DNA from: Massilia soli
GTDB lineage: Bacteria > Pseudomonadota > Gammaproteobacteria > Burkholderiales > Burkholderiaceae_D
DNA: 64,000 bases
Direction of reading: 5' to 3'
Assembly (NCBI RefSeq): GCF_016809835.1
Contig: NZ_JAFBIL020000005.1
Coordinates: forward strand, 372,001-436,000
Shown: one piece after another, positions 29,833-38,837 of the stretch
How the letters are laid out: every line of letters starts with the position of its first letter
How positions within the stretch are numbered: position 1 is the stretch's first letter
Position numbers and translations under genes: made by a program
The notes under the pieces: model-generated
The model's database searches: none
What the model was told of the DNA's origin: nothing
Seen by the model: only the letters and a program-made list of their open reading frames with translations

Positions 29833-30362
29833 TAGAAGTTCACTCGATTTTTGCCGCCATCGAAGGCGACTCGGTTAGTGCCGCCACCGAAATTGACGGT
29901 GCGGGACGGGGATACCTGGATTGAATCGGCTGGTGGATCGACCGGGGGCGGGTCAACCGGCGGAGGATCGACTGGCGGCGGGTCGGTTGGATCGTCGGCT
30001 AGGATCGTGTAGGACTGCTGCAGGCGCGAGGAGACGTACGCGCCACCCATGTTTAAGTAGGCCTCGGCATACGTGACGGCACCGGCCTCGTCGGTCTTGC
30101 TGAATGGCATGACGAACGAGGTGCCGTCGTATCTGAAACTCGTGTCCTCGTTAAAGAAATACGTGCCAGATGGCGGGAATTGGAGGATCTGGAACCAGAT
30201 TTCCTTGCCCTGCTCATCCGGGCCGACGCTGTCGTAACCGAAGCCAGGGAACCCGGTTTCCGATGCGTCCGGCACTTGCGATCCGAGAACGCCCCAGCCC
30301 CGGAACCCAAAGTGGTAGCCATCGGCAAGCAATGGCGCATCAAAGCGGTAGCTGCCTGCCAT
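29832..30362 (-). CDS. Virion protein with Pro-Val-Asp linker
   Basis: 176 residues. An N-terminal folded domain (MAGSYRFDAPLLADGYHFGF to about residue 125) is followed by a repeated linker (DPPPVDPPPVDPPPVDPP) and a short tail with two near-repeats (NRVAFDGG, NRVNF). The same type of linker occurs near the C-terminus of the 1083-residue protein of the block, linking the two by origin. No family recognised. Confidence 0.6.
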   Translation of the reverse strand: MAGSYRFDAPLLADGYHFGFRGWGVLGSQVPDASETGFPGFGYDSVGPDEQGKEIWFQILQFPPSGTYFFNEDTSFRYDGTSFVMPFSKTDEAGAVTYAEAYLNMGGAYVSSRLQQSYTILADDPTDPPPVDPPPVDPPPVDPPADSIQVSPSRTVNFGGGTNRVAFDGGKNRVNF

Positions 30363-30364
30363 GG

Positions 30365-32209
30365 TCAGGTCGCCACAATGATTTCAGCGCCGATAACAGT
30401 ACCCGCGGCGTTGGTCGTGATGTGAGCGTATGGGACGCCTGAATTAACCCCGGCCATCGAAACGCTATTCGTTCCGTCCACCCCGGTGGTCTCGCCGCTC
30501 ACGCTGCCGACATAGCTAAGCGAAGGCAGCGTGAGCACTGCCACGTTAAGATTCGCCAGGCTTGCGAGGACTTGGCGCTCGCCGTTCTTAAATGGCTTCG
30601 TCGTCAGCGTGCCAGCAGTTGAGATTGGGAACGTGTTGATCTCAGCCGAGGTCGACACATTACTGTCGTTGCCGGCCGCGTCGCGATGCAGGAGGTGGAC
30701 GTAATACGCAACGTCCGGGGTCAGGCCAGTGAACGAGACGTTTTGCACGCCGGCAGAAGCGACAGGCTGCGTCTTATTCGCGCCTTTGACGGTCGGGCCA
30801 GTCTCGGTAACGTTCGTGCTGATGTACTTGTAAAGCAGCCCGCCTGCCTCGCTTGTGATGACCGTGCCAGCAGCAGTGGTCGACCCGGTCTCGTCGAACA
30901 ATGGCTCACTCAGAACTGGTGGGGTCGAGTCGCCAGCCGCCGAGGTTGTGAAACTGGCGGTCGTGACGCGCGCCGAGTCGTTGCCGCTGGAGTCGGTATG
31001 TACGAAGTGCAGGTAGTAGGTCGTCGATGGCGTCAGCCCAGCACCGCTTACGCTGAGCGCACCGGCTGCGGCCACTCCGTACGGGGTGCCGTTTGCCTTG
31101 GTGGTGACTGCGGTTTCGACTGCATTAATCGATACCAGGGCGCGCAGTGAGCCGCCCGCCTCGTTCGTCCGCACGCTGCCGCTGTAAGTCGTCGAGCCGG
31201 TTGAGATCGCGGTCTGCTCGGTCAAATTTGGGCCGACAGTATCGACAACAACATATTGCCAGGCGCCCGAGTCAGGATTGCTACTTTGCGGGCGGGGCTG
31301 GCCGTAAATATCGTAGGCCGCATTGACGTTGTCGATCACGCCGCCGCCTCGCAAGAGTGAGCCCGTCTTCGTGCGGAGGTCAATGGTCGCCAGCGCGACG
31401 CTCTCGAAGGAGTCAACCGCAGTGGCTACCACGCAGCCAGTCGCGGAGACATCGGAGAAGCAGCCCGAGAACGAGCCTGCGCCCCATCCGTTATTGTGCG
31501 CGCCGAGAGTTCCGCCGCCGATGTAGCAGTTCTTTACTACGCCTCCAGTCGTGCTCATGACGAGCGCGTAGTTGACCGTGCAGCCGATTGCGAGGATCAC
31601 GCAGTTGATCGCCTGAGCGCCTTCATTCAAGTTCATCGCTGTCGCTCCGGCGACAGTAACGCCCTTCAGAATCGAGACGGTGTTACGTACTTTGCAAGAC
31701 GCATTGCGAACCAGGACCGTGCCGATCGAGGTGTTCTTGCTGCTCGACTCGCAAATGCACTGGTTGATGTCGACGAAGGTCGCGGTAGTGCCAAACACGT
31801 TGATCGCACCGCCGGCCAATGACGACGTGGCCGTGTTCGAGAACTGCATGCGGTCGACTTTGGTATGCGCGCAGGCGATGGTAATCGTCGAGTGCGTGTC
31901 GCCAGTGAAGCGGAGCGCAGCGCCCTTTGCGGGGTCGTAGCCCAGCGGGTTGTTGGCGATGCCGGGGTCGTCGACGTGCGAGTGACCCGCCTCTGCGGTG
32001 TAATGGATGTAGCACTCGGCGTTCGTCACGGTGGACGAGCCGATACTCAGCAAGCGCGTCGAGCTGGCGATCTCGCCCTTCATCTGCGCGCCGACGTGGA
32101 TCTGGCTGAGCGCCACGATGTCTGCGGGAATCTGATCTTCCCACGTCTGCGGCAGCGAGAATCCGCCGACTTGGCCGGTTCCGATCTGGCTTTTAACGAT
32201 AGATGCCAT
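30365..32209 (-). CDS. Large beta-helix plus fibronectin-like virion protein
   Basis: 614 residues. The N-terminal half (about 1-310) has right-handed beta-helix-like repeats with short turns (TGDTHSTITIACAHTKVDRM, NCVILAIGCTVNYALVMSTT). The C-terminal half has two fibronectin-III/Ig-like modules containing LTPSTTYYLHFVHTDSSGND and LTPDVAYYVHLLHRDAAGND. A small C-terminal domain ends the protein. Such architecture is typical of surface-binding phage proteins: decoration, head fibre or tail spike. The start overlaps the stop of the next upstream gene (TAATG). Confidence 0.68.
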   Translation of the reverse strand: MASIVKSQIGTGQVGGFSLPQTWEDQIPADIVALSQIHVGAQMKGEIASSTRLLSIGSSTVTNAECYIHYTAEAGHSHVDDPGIANNPLGYDPAKGAALRFTGDTHSTITIACAHTKVDRMQFSNTATSSLAGGAINVFGTTATFVDINQCICESSSKNTSIGTVLVRNASCKVRNTVSILKGVTVAGATAMNLNEGAQAINCVILAIGCTVNYALVMSTTGGVVKNCYIGGGTLGAHNNGWGAGSFSGCFSDVSATGCVVATAVDSFESVALATIDLRTKTGSLLRGGGVIDNVNAAYDIYGQPRPQSSNPDSGAWQYVVVDTVGPNLTEQTAISTGSTTYSGSVRTNEAGGSLRALVSINAVETAVTTKANGTPYGVAAAGALSVSGAGLTPSTTYYLHFVHTDSSGNDSARVTTASFTTSAAGDSTPPVLSEPLFDETGSTTAAGTVITSEAGGLLYKYISTNVTETGPTVKGANKTQPVASAGVQNVSFTGLTPDVAYYVHLLHRDAAGNDSNVSTSAEINTFPISTAGTLTTKPFKNGERQVLASLANLNVAVLTLPSLSYVGSVSGETTGVDGTNSVSMAGVNSGVPYAHITTNAAGTVIGAEIIVAT

Positions 32210-32712
32210 TAGAAAGCCCTCGCGTAAAGTTCGTCGCGGGTAAATACTTGGCCCACGGTCAGCCCGTCGATGTTGATGCCGATGCGGCGGCGCCAGGCGG
32301 GCTCGTAGCCCTCGACTGGAGCAGGGACGAATTCGAGTTGCGCGGTGCCCTCATTCATCTGCGATTGCGATACGGTTGCCTCTGAGGTCGGAACCATCAC
32401 CCACGACGATTCACCGACCTTCACAGCCTCACGTTCAGCCGCCTCGGTCGTCATCACCCACGATGGCGGCATTGATCTCGCGTTCTCCGGCGGCTCCGAG
32501 CGGCCCGGCTCAAGCAGGGATTCAACGTCTTGCTCGGTCAGGTTGTCCGCCTTGATAATCAGCCACTCAGGGTTGCTGCGCTCGCGCTCACTCCACTCCC
32601 AGCCATCAGGAACAATGGCGATGATGTCGCCGCGCTGACTCGCGCGAACGTAGGCAGGGACGACCAGCGGAAGCTTGTCAATAGTTCGGATCAGTAGCTC
32701 GTAGCGTTGCAT
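32209..32712 (-). CDS. Phage protein of unknown function between esterase and fibre genes
   Basis: 167 residues, MQRYELLIRTIDKLPLVVPA to TRDELYARAF. It contains RGDIIAIVPDGWEWSERERSN, the style of small baseplate or fibre-associated proteins. It is soluble, with no membrane segment. It lies 13 bases after the alpha/beta-hydrolase gene and overlaps the fibronectin-like gene by one base. Not recognised further. Confidence 0.55.
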   Translation of the reverse strand: MQRYELLIRTIDKLPLVVPAYVRASQRGDIIAIVPDGWEWSERERSNPEWLIIKADNLTEQDVESLLEPGRSEPPENARSMPPSWVMTTEAAEREAVKVGESSWVMVPTSEATVSQSQMNEGTAQLEFVPAPVEGYEPAWRRRIGINIDGLTVGQVFTRDELYARAF

Positions 32713-32725
32713 TCGAGGCCTTCGA

Positions 32726-33940
32726 TTAAATGGTGAATGTCACGGTTTGCCAAACGTTCGCGCCCGTGATGTTCACGGTCTTCGCGGCTACGTCGGCCTT
32801 GAATACAGAGCTGCCATATGGCTTGACCTTGACCGAGCAGGCGCCGAGGATGCTGGTCACTTCGCAGGACCATGTCGTCGCTGTTTCGACTGGAGGCTTG
32901 AACTTCAGGCCTTCGTTGATGCCGCCGACGAGGGCATTGATTGCGTCGCGAGGGTCTTTGTCGCGGGAGTGCTCCGTGAACAGCGGCATGCCGCGACCGA
33001 TCTTGAAAGAGGCGTAGGTGTAGCTGTCGGTAATCTGATCGATAATCGCGCCGGCGCTGTGAGTACCGTTGTTCCATACGAATGCAAACGGGCGACCAGC
33101 GGCACGCAGCGCATCAACTGCGTCACACTGCTCCTCGAAGTTGGCGAATCCATCCTGCCGACCGCAGCACCATCCGATGAACGGGACTTTATTCGCCGGG
33201 TTGGAAACGAAGGCGATCAGATCTTTATGGACTGCCACCGAGTAGCCGCCGTCCTGTTCGGACAGCATCGGGGCGGCGGCAAAGCTGAAGGCGGTGGTTC
33301 CGTCAATGAAGTGGGTGACGGCGATCTTGCCCGGCGTACCATTACACCTCCAGCGCGGACGATCGGCCATAACGGCGGCGAAGTACTGCGCACGCCGCAT
33401 CGCGTACGTCATGCAGCCCCAGCCGCCCATCGAACCGCCGGTCGCGCACATCCTCGACCAGTCGCAATTCGGCACGTTCTCGAATGCCCACTGAATGAGC
33501 GCGTCATACAGGCGCTCGGTGATCAGGTGAACCCGGAGCGGGTCGTGCTCTAGGCCGAAGAATCCGAGGTGGTGACTCTCGCGCTTGCCGGTAGGATTGC
33601 TCGGGTACGCGCCCCAAAGATCCTGCGGCCGAATATTTGTCACGTGCTGCGTGCCGTAGAGACCTGCCGACGTGCGGTAACGGAATGTCGTGAATTCCTT
33701 GTAAGCCAGGCTGCCGCTCACGGTCGCTATGAACTGGCGCGCCGCGGTCGAATTCTGCCCACCGCTGCCGTGCATAATCCACAATGGGACTTGGTCAGGA
33801 TTGGTCGTAGGGACGCCAGTGCTTTCCGACCAGATGGCGACGCTATCGAAACGGTTCGCTACTGCGCCAGGCGGGCGACGGCCAGCGTGCAGTACTTCAC
33901 CCTCCGGAACATCGTAGGTCACATCAACGGCAGCGATCAT
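32726..33940 (-). CDS. Alpha/beta-hydrolase (esterase-like) in the virion gene block
   Basis: 404 residues. The catalytic triad can be traced: nucleophile Ser170 in GGSMGGWG, Asp263 in GRQDGFANF and His294 in NNGTHSAG, with an oxyanion-type HGSGG at 57-61. A C-terminal beta domain of about 80 residues follows. The fold matches peptidase-S9/carbohydrate-esterase-like hydrolases. Placed among structural genes, it may deacetylate or otherwise trim host surface polysaccharide. No signal peptide. The ATG overlaps the stop of the 1083-residue gene. Confidence 0.75.
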   Translation of the reverse strand: MIAAVDVTYDVPEGEVLHAGRRPPGAVANRFDSVAIWSESTGVPTTNPDQVPLWIMHGSGGQNSTAARQFIATVSGSLAYKEFTTFRYRTSAGLYGTQHVTNIRPQDLWGAYPSNPTGKRESHHLGFFGLEHDPLRVHLITERLYDALIQWAFENVPNCDWSRMCATGGSMGGWGCMTYAMRRAQYFAAVMADRPRWRCNGTPGKIAVTHFIDGTTAFSFAAAPMLSEQDGGYSVAVHKDLIAFVSNPANKVPFIGWCCGRQDGFANFEEQCDAVDALRAAGRPFAFVWNNGTHSAGAIIDQITDSYTYASFKIGRGMPLFTEHSRDKDPRDAINALVGGINEGLKFKPPVETATTWSCEVTSILGACSVKVKPYGSSVFKADVAAKTVNITGANVWQTVTFTI

Positions 33941-36900
33941 TGCTTGAATCCCTTTACTTCGATTTCAAAGGTGTCAGTGACAGCAACGGTGCGCGGCGCG
34001 GAATTCGCCATGATCGTTCGCTTGACCCAAGTCGCGCGACCAGCTTGCGGAGCGAGGTCGCCCAGCAGAATCCCGCCCGCCTCGGTTGCGGAGAGCGTGA
34101 AAGTCACTCCAACTGGCGCCGTCGTCTCGTTTGGGATAACTTGCTCGACACCGTTGATAGCGCTCGTGCCTAGTCCTACTTCGATAGTCGAGTCCGCGTA
34201 AGGCGTGTTCGCGAACATGAAAAGCGTTGCCCCCTTCCACGTCGCACTACCCTCGTTGACTGGGTACAAGCAGCGGTACTCGACGCGGCCCGCGATGCGT
34301 TCGGCTGGCGTTGCGTCGTCGAAGATGCTCGCCCCTACTTCCACGCTCGATCGCGTGCCACCGAGCCCTGCGGTGCCGGCGAGGTAGTACTTGATGTCGA
34401 GGCTGATCGTCGGCGGGTCTACCGGGTCGACTGGAGGATCAACTGGCGGCTCTGGATCTGGATCAGGCTCTTCAACAGGCGGAACGTAGGTCGTTGATGC
34501 CGGGACGATGCCGTAGACTGGGGTATTGATGTAGGCGCTGCTTTGCGTCGCCCAATTCGGAGCGTTTATTAGCCGGTTGTATGCATCAAGGGCGCCTGGC
34601 GCGCCGTGCTCCACTGCAAGCGCTACCCCTGGCAGGGCGTTGGAGAAGTAGCTCCCCGGCCCTGTGAAATCGCCAAGCAAGGGACCGTTCGCCACCGGCA
34701 CGACGCCGGGGAACCGCCTCGTGAAGACCTCGCCCCAGCTTGCGAACCATGGGCCTGTAGGCCCCTTGGTTGGGTCCCAATTCACAGCCGGCCTGTCTGC
34801 GGTCTCCTTCAACTGGTTCGGGCTTACCGGAATGTCATAGCCGTTGCCGAGGTACTGGTACGGGAACTCGGTTGCCCCGATTCCGCCCAGCCGACCGATT
34901 ACGCTTTTGTACTTGTAAAGAGAAAACAGTCTTAACTGCTCTCGCACATCCGTTGGCAACAGCGGATCGAGGTTCCTTATGAATCCGATAGCCTGCGTGA
35001 AGAAATCCGACTGGAAAGCCGAAGCTTCCATGCCAACGCTGGCCTTGGAGCCGTAGTCGGTGTAGAGCTCGGTCAGACCGAAAGGGCAGACCTCGCCCTG
35101 CGCCAAATACTTGTTGTAGTAGTACTTGATGTTCTCGATTAGCGAGGTACGCATCTCGGTCGTCAGCGCATCGCCATCCTTGCCCAATGTGGCTGCTTGG
35201 CCCAGGTGGATCAATGCCCACGCAGCGCCGCGCGTCTGATTCGCGCCGACGTTGGTTTTCAGAATCCCCTTAGATAGTCCGCGCTCGGTATTCACCTGCT
35301 TCAGATACACCAGCGTCGCCAGGAACTCCATCTCCTCGCGGAAGTAGTCCCAGCCGGTGATCATGTGCGGCGCATATCCCATCGCCGGGGTGTGAGAGCT
35401 TGAGAACGTGCGGCTTGCTTCACCTGCTGGCGTAGTGCCGCCAGTAGCGGTAGGCGTGTATTCGAGCGTCGTGGAGATGCCGATGCTGGTCATGCCCGGG
35501 TCTTTGCCGTTCATGACAAGGTTCGGATACTGCGAGAAGCGCAGCGGACGATGCCAGCCGTTCGCCTCGTCGCGGTAGTGAATGCGGTAGCGCCCAGTCG
35601 AGAAGCCGTTGCGAACCATGCCTTCGTAGCTCTTACGCGAGCCATTCGTGAAGTACAGGGCATCGTGATTCGGGATGATTCCGATATCAGCCTGGAAGCC
35701 TGCCGAGCCCATGCCTGCCTGGTGATTTCCGCGCTGGAACGGCTCAAATGAGGAATAAGCCTGGCCGCTCAACGTAGGCGCGCTATCCGGCGTCACGTGC
35801 ATGTACGTCGGGATCAGGCGCGTGCTGTAGACGTACGCCCGATTGTGAGTCGGGAAGATCTCCGGATCGGCGATGTTCCAGTACGACAAATGCGTGCCGT
35901 TGATCAGCACGGTGCGCGTATGCGACTTAAGCTCTAAAGTCTGACTGAACTGCGTCAAGCCATTGATAGAGAGCGTCATCGAGGCCTGCTTAGCAGTCGG
36001 GCGCGCGACCTTCAACATGCCGTTTTCGGCGAAGGGAAGCGTCTGTACCGCGCCGCCCTTATACACGCGAACCTCGGCCCACGCCACCATATGCGGATCA
36101 GGCGCAATCGCCTTGCGGAACTTCCAGCTCGACATGATCGGACCAGATTCCAGAGCCTCAAACGGGGTGTCCCAGTCGAGGCCGGCCCAGGACACGCCGG
36201 TTTGCTGGGTCGAATTGGCCGTGCTGTACGTGGTCGCGGTGCCATTCCAAGCCAGCCCGCCGCCAGTGCGGACATACGCCACCGTGTCCTGATTTACATC
36301 AGCCTCGTTCGCATCTGAGGTATTCAGTTCATTTTTGGTCGCAGTCCCTCCAGAGGTGAAGGCTGAAAAGCCGGTGGAGTCGATGTTGACCTCGACCCAT
36401 GCTTTCGTCGGTGAAGCTGTAGAAGGATCAACCTTCGTAACGGTGCCGGTGAGCCCGTTCAACTGCGTCATACCGCCGATTCCGGCGAACGTGATCGTAT
36501 TGCCGACAGCGGCGATCGATACGCCAAGACCATCGGTGGAGGCCGATGTTTTTGCCGTCTTCCAGCCTCCGGTGACGGTAACGCGAGTAACTGCGCCAGG
36601 CAAAATCGCACTGATGTTGCGCCTGACCTTGTACTTCGCGCGATATTTGACCGTCTGATAGCCGTTTACAGCACCGCCCGACAATGGAGCGGTCAGCACG
36701 ACGTTGAGAGTGCCAATATCCTGAGTGGCGGTGATTGCGCCGATGGCCGCGCCATTGTCGACGGCGATCGTCGACGATGCCCCTACAAACACATCGAGCG
36801 CGTTGGACATCGCCAGGCGCGCGCCAACCGTATGCGTAGCGGTGCCGAACGTCCAATCCTTCGCATCGGTCAGCGCGAGATTGACTGCGAAGCCGGTTGC

Positions 36901-37188
36901 CTTCAGGTTAGCGAGCGTCAGTGCGGCTCCGGCAGGCGCAGTCCCGGTGCTCAACGTTACCGTGACAGGCACGCCAGCGGTTGCCGCGATGCGAACCGAG
37001 ATCACCGCAAACTTGAGCGAGCCATCGTGCCAGTAGGCTTTCGGGATGCACTGCGAATCAATGACACCGCTGCAAACCACGCTCTGACCGGCAGGCACAT
37101 CGCCCATTTTGAACGGATGCCCAAAGGTATGCGGGGCCGAAGCCGCGCTCACTGCTGGCGTGAGGACGATGCTGGTAATCACGGCCAT
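33937..37188 (-). CDS. Giant virion-block protein: RIFT-barrel-like start, helical toroid-like middle
   Basis: 1083 residues. The N-terminal part (FGHPFKMGDVPAGQSVV, then CIPKAYWHDGSLKFAVISVRI) resembles the RIFT barrel of rhamnogalacturonan-lyase-like (YetA/PcRGLX) proteins. The middle (about 560-850) is helix-rich with aromatic and charged surface motifs (WDYFREEMEFLATLVYLK, GAAWALIHLGQAATLG), like an alpha/alpha toroid. A PPVDPPVDP linker (about 930) leads to two beta domains. This is the architecture of polysaccharide-degrading enzymes, so a capsule or exopolysaccharide depolymerase or binding protein is inferred. No catalytic residue can be assigned. Confidence 0.6.
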   Translation of the reverse strand: MAVITSIVLTPAVSAASAPHTFGHPFKMGDVPAGQSVVCSGVIDSQCIPKAYWHDGSLKFAVISVRIAATAGVPVTVTLSTGTAPAGAALTLANLKATGFAVNLALTDAKDWTFGTATHTVGARLAMSNALDVFVGASSTIAVDNGAAIGAITATQDIGTLNVVLTAPLSGGAVNGYQTVKYRAKYKVRRNISAILPGAVTRVTVTGGWKTAKTSASTDGLGVSIAAVGNTITFAGIGGMTQLNGLTGTVTKVDPSTASPTKAWVEVNIDSTGFSAFTSGGTATKNELNTSDANEADVNQDTVAYVRTGGGLAWNGTATTYSTANSTQQTGVSWAGLDWDTPFEALESGPIMSSWKFRKAIAPDPHMVAWAEVRVYKGGAVQTLPFAENGMLKVARPTAKQASMTLSINGLTQFSQTLELKSHTRTVLINGTHLSYWNIADPEIFPTHNRAYVYSTRLIPTYMHVTPDSAPTLSGQAYSSFEPFQRGNHQAGMGSAGFQADIGIIPNHDALYFTNGSRKSYEGMVRNGFSTGRYRIHYRDEANGWHRPLRFSQYPNLVMNGKDPGMTSIGISTTLEYTPTATGGTTPAGEASRTFSSSHTPAMGYAPHMITGWDYFREEMEFLATLVYLKQVNTERGLSKGILKTNVGANQTRGAAWALIHLGQAATLGKDGDALTTEMRTSLIENIKYYYNKYLAQGEVCPFGLTELYTDYGSKASVGMEASAFQSDFFTQAIGFIRNLDPLLPTDVREQLRLFSLYKYKSVIGRLGGIGATEFPYQYLGNGYDIPVSPNQLKETADRPAVNWDPTKGPTGPWFASWGEVFTRRFPGVVPVANGPLLGDFTGPGSYFSNALPGVALAVEHGAPGALDAYNRLINAPNWATQSSAYINTPVYGIVPASTTYVPPVEEPDPDPEPPVDPPVDPVDPPTISLDIKYYLAGTAGLGGTRSSVEVGASIFDDATPAERIAGRVEYRCLYPVNEGSATWKGATLFMFANTPYADSTIEVGLGTSAINGVEQVIPNETTAPVGVTFTLSATEAGGILLGDLAPQAGRATWVKRTIMANSAPRTVAVTDTFEIEVKGFKQ

Positions 37189-37259
37189 TGGGAACCTTCA
37201 GATGTGGGGAGTCGCCGCCAGGGCATTGCTGCCAGCGGGATGATTTGGTGATGCGGGAT

Positions 37260-37433
37260 TTACTTAGCCAGGGATTCGGCGTATTCGACTGCTGCAGGCT
37301 CTGCATCGAGCACGCCATGCAGCGAGGCGACCAGCTCACCATCGAGCGTCACAACTTCGTCGCACTTCCCATAGTCGCATTCGCGCAGCACTCGCGCCTT
37401 GACTGCGCCGGCTGGAGCTTTTTCTTTTGCCAT
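37260..37433 (-). CDS. Small phage protein after the capsid gene
   Basis: 57 residues: MAKEKAPAGAVKARVLRECD, then DEVVTLDGELVASLHGVLD and a helical end. The VTLDGE/AVEYAE arrangement is common for tiny proteins next to capsid genes, often annotated as hypothetical or putative head-tail proteins. It lies 60 bases downstream of the major capsid gene and before the inserted block. Confidence 0.6.
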   Translation of the reverse strand: MAKEKAPAGAVKARVLRECDYGKCDEVVTLDGELVASLHGVLDAEPAAVEYAESLAK

Positions 37434-37462
37434 GATGTTCTTTCGGAGTTCGGGGAAAGGCG

Positions 37463-37485
37463 GCGGGCCAAAACCCGCCGCGCGG
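37463..37485 (-). terminator. Possible hairpin after the major capsid gene
   Basis: Minus strand GGCGGG-TTTTGG-CCCGCC followed by GCCTTTCCCC. Stem GC-rich but T tract poor, so an RNA-stabilising or pausing hairpin is also possible. Confidence 0.45.
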
Positions 37486-37492
37486 CAGGCGA

Positions 37493-38740
37493 TTACGTCG
37501 CGCTGTTCTGGTAGTACTTGATCGCGCCACCAACGTCGACCATGTTGGCGCCCGAGCGCTGGAACGCCAGGAAGCCGACTTGACCTTTCTCGGTGTACTT
37601 CGAGTCGGTCATGCGGAACAGAGTCAGATCCATTACGTCGCGGATCAGGTACTTCGAGAAATCGCCGAACAGAATCGACTTTGCGTTCTCGGCCATCACT
37701 GGCATATGCTGGTTGATGACGATCTCGCGGCCCATCAGTCGGTCCGGAGCGCCGCCCGGGTTGCCCTGCTCGTAGCCTGGAACGAAGATCGGACGGCCGT
37801 TGTCGTCCTTGATCTTGCGGAGAATGCGCAGCGTGTCGTCGTGCATCATCCACTTGCCGGCCGAGCGATAGTACGGATCGACCGAGTGTTCCAGGTCGAC
37901 CAGATCCTCGTACGTGACGGTCACGGTCTGCCCTGAGACGCCGACCTTGCCTGCTGCCGACGCAGTGACAATGCCCCGCGGCTGCGCCGTGCCGGTACCA
38001 ACGGTATGGTGCCGATTCTGGATACGACCGAGGCGCAGGTTAAGCAAGTTCTGGATATAAGCTTCGATGTTGAACATCGAGTCTTGAATCAGCTCGAACG
38101 GCAGCGCGATCGACTTTGACGAGTACTTGAACACGTCCATCGACGCTTGGCCAAATGCGGTCTCGCCCACTGCAACACTGATACTCTGACCGACGATTTC
38201 GCCTTCTTCCGAGGTCGAGTCGGCAGTCGGGAACAGCATTTGCGCGCCGGTCGACGTCTGGATACCGCTTGCCACGCTGCGCACAGCGAACGCCGCCTTC
38301 ATAGCTTGGATCAGCGTCTTGTTGAACTCGGTGGCTACGGTGTAGCCGCCCTCGGAGCCGGTGGTCGTCGACATGGCGGCGCGGATGTCTTGGTTCACGC
38401 GAGCGTTCATTGCCGTGCGCTGTTCGGCACTCAGGGCAGACAAACCACCCGAAAGCATTGCGCGCAACGCAGCGTTTTCATCAGGCTGCCCCGTGCCTGC
38501 TCGATAGGCGGCCTGCAGGGCGGCGTCGTGCTGCGCGTCGGGCGCATCGCCGGCGACCTGGGCGATACGCTGCTCGCGTGCGATCTCAGCGTCGATTACC
38601 TCGACCTCAGCCAGGATGGTATCCAGCTGAGCTGCGTCTGCGGTCGGCATCCGCTGGTCGGCGGGGTATTTGTTGTTCAGGTCGTGGGCTTTCTTGGCAG
38701 CGGCGTCGCGCTGGGCGCGTAGTTGTGCGAGCTTGCTCAT
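37493..38740 (-). CDS. HK97-fold major capsid protein
   Basis: 415 residues. The N-terminal about 100 residues are a helical delta/scaffold-like domain (LAQLRAQRDAAAKKAHDLNN, EVEVIDAEIAREQRIAQV). The mature part includes GGYTVATEFNKTLIQAMKAA, then KWMMHDDTLRILRKIKDDNG and ADRLMGREIVINQHM-type P-domain motifs of HK97-family capsids (seen as PDRLMGREIVINQHMPVM). It forms the T-number shell; the delta domain is cut by the protease encoded just upstream. Confidence 0.93.
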   Translation of the reverse strand: MSKLAQLRAQRDAAAKKAHDLNNKYPADQRMPTADAAQLDTILAEVEVIDAEIAREQRIAQVAGDAPDAQHDAALQAAYRAGTGQPDENAALRAMLSGGLSALSAEQRTAMNARVNQDIRAAMSTTTGSEGGYTVATEFNKTLIQAMKAAFAVRSVASGIQTSTGAQMLFPTADSTSEEGEIVGQSISVAVGETAFGQASMDVFKYSSKSIALPFELIQDSMFNIEAYIQNLLNLRLGRIQNRHHTVGTGTAQPRGIVTASAAGKVGVSGQTVTVTYEDLVDLEHSVDPYYRSAGKWMMHDDTLRILRKIKDDNGRPIFVPGYEQGNPGGAPDRLMGREIVINQHMPVMAENAKSILFGDFSKYLIRDVMDLTLFRMTDSKYTEKGQVGFLAFQRSGANMVDVGGAIKYYQNSAT

Positions 38741-38789
38741 ATGGTTAGTGCCTTTCGTATTTGGTCCGCTCTCGCGGCCGGGGTGGGCG

Positions 38790-38811
38790 AAAAAAAACCG
38801 CTCGATGGCGG
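38790..38811 (-). terminator. Intrinsic terminator between protease and capsid genes
   Basis: Minus strand CCGCCATCGAGCGG followed by eight T. Probably partial, sharpening the ratio between protease/portal and capsid mRNA. Confidence 0.7.
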
Positions 38812-38837
38812 CTGGTCTAGTGGCGCGAGAGCGTCAA

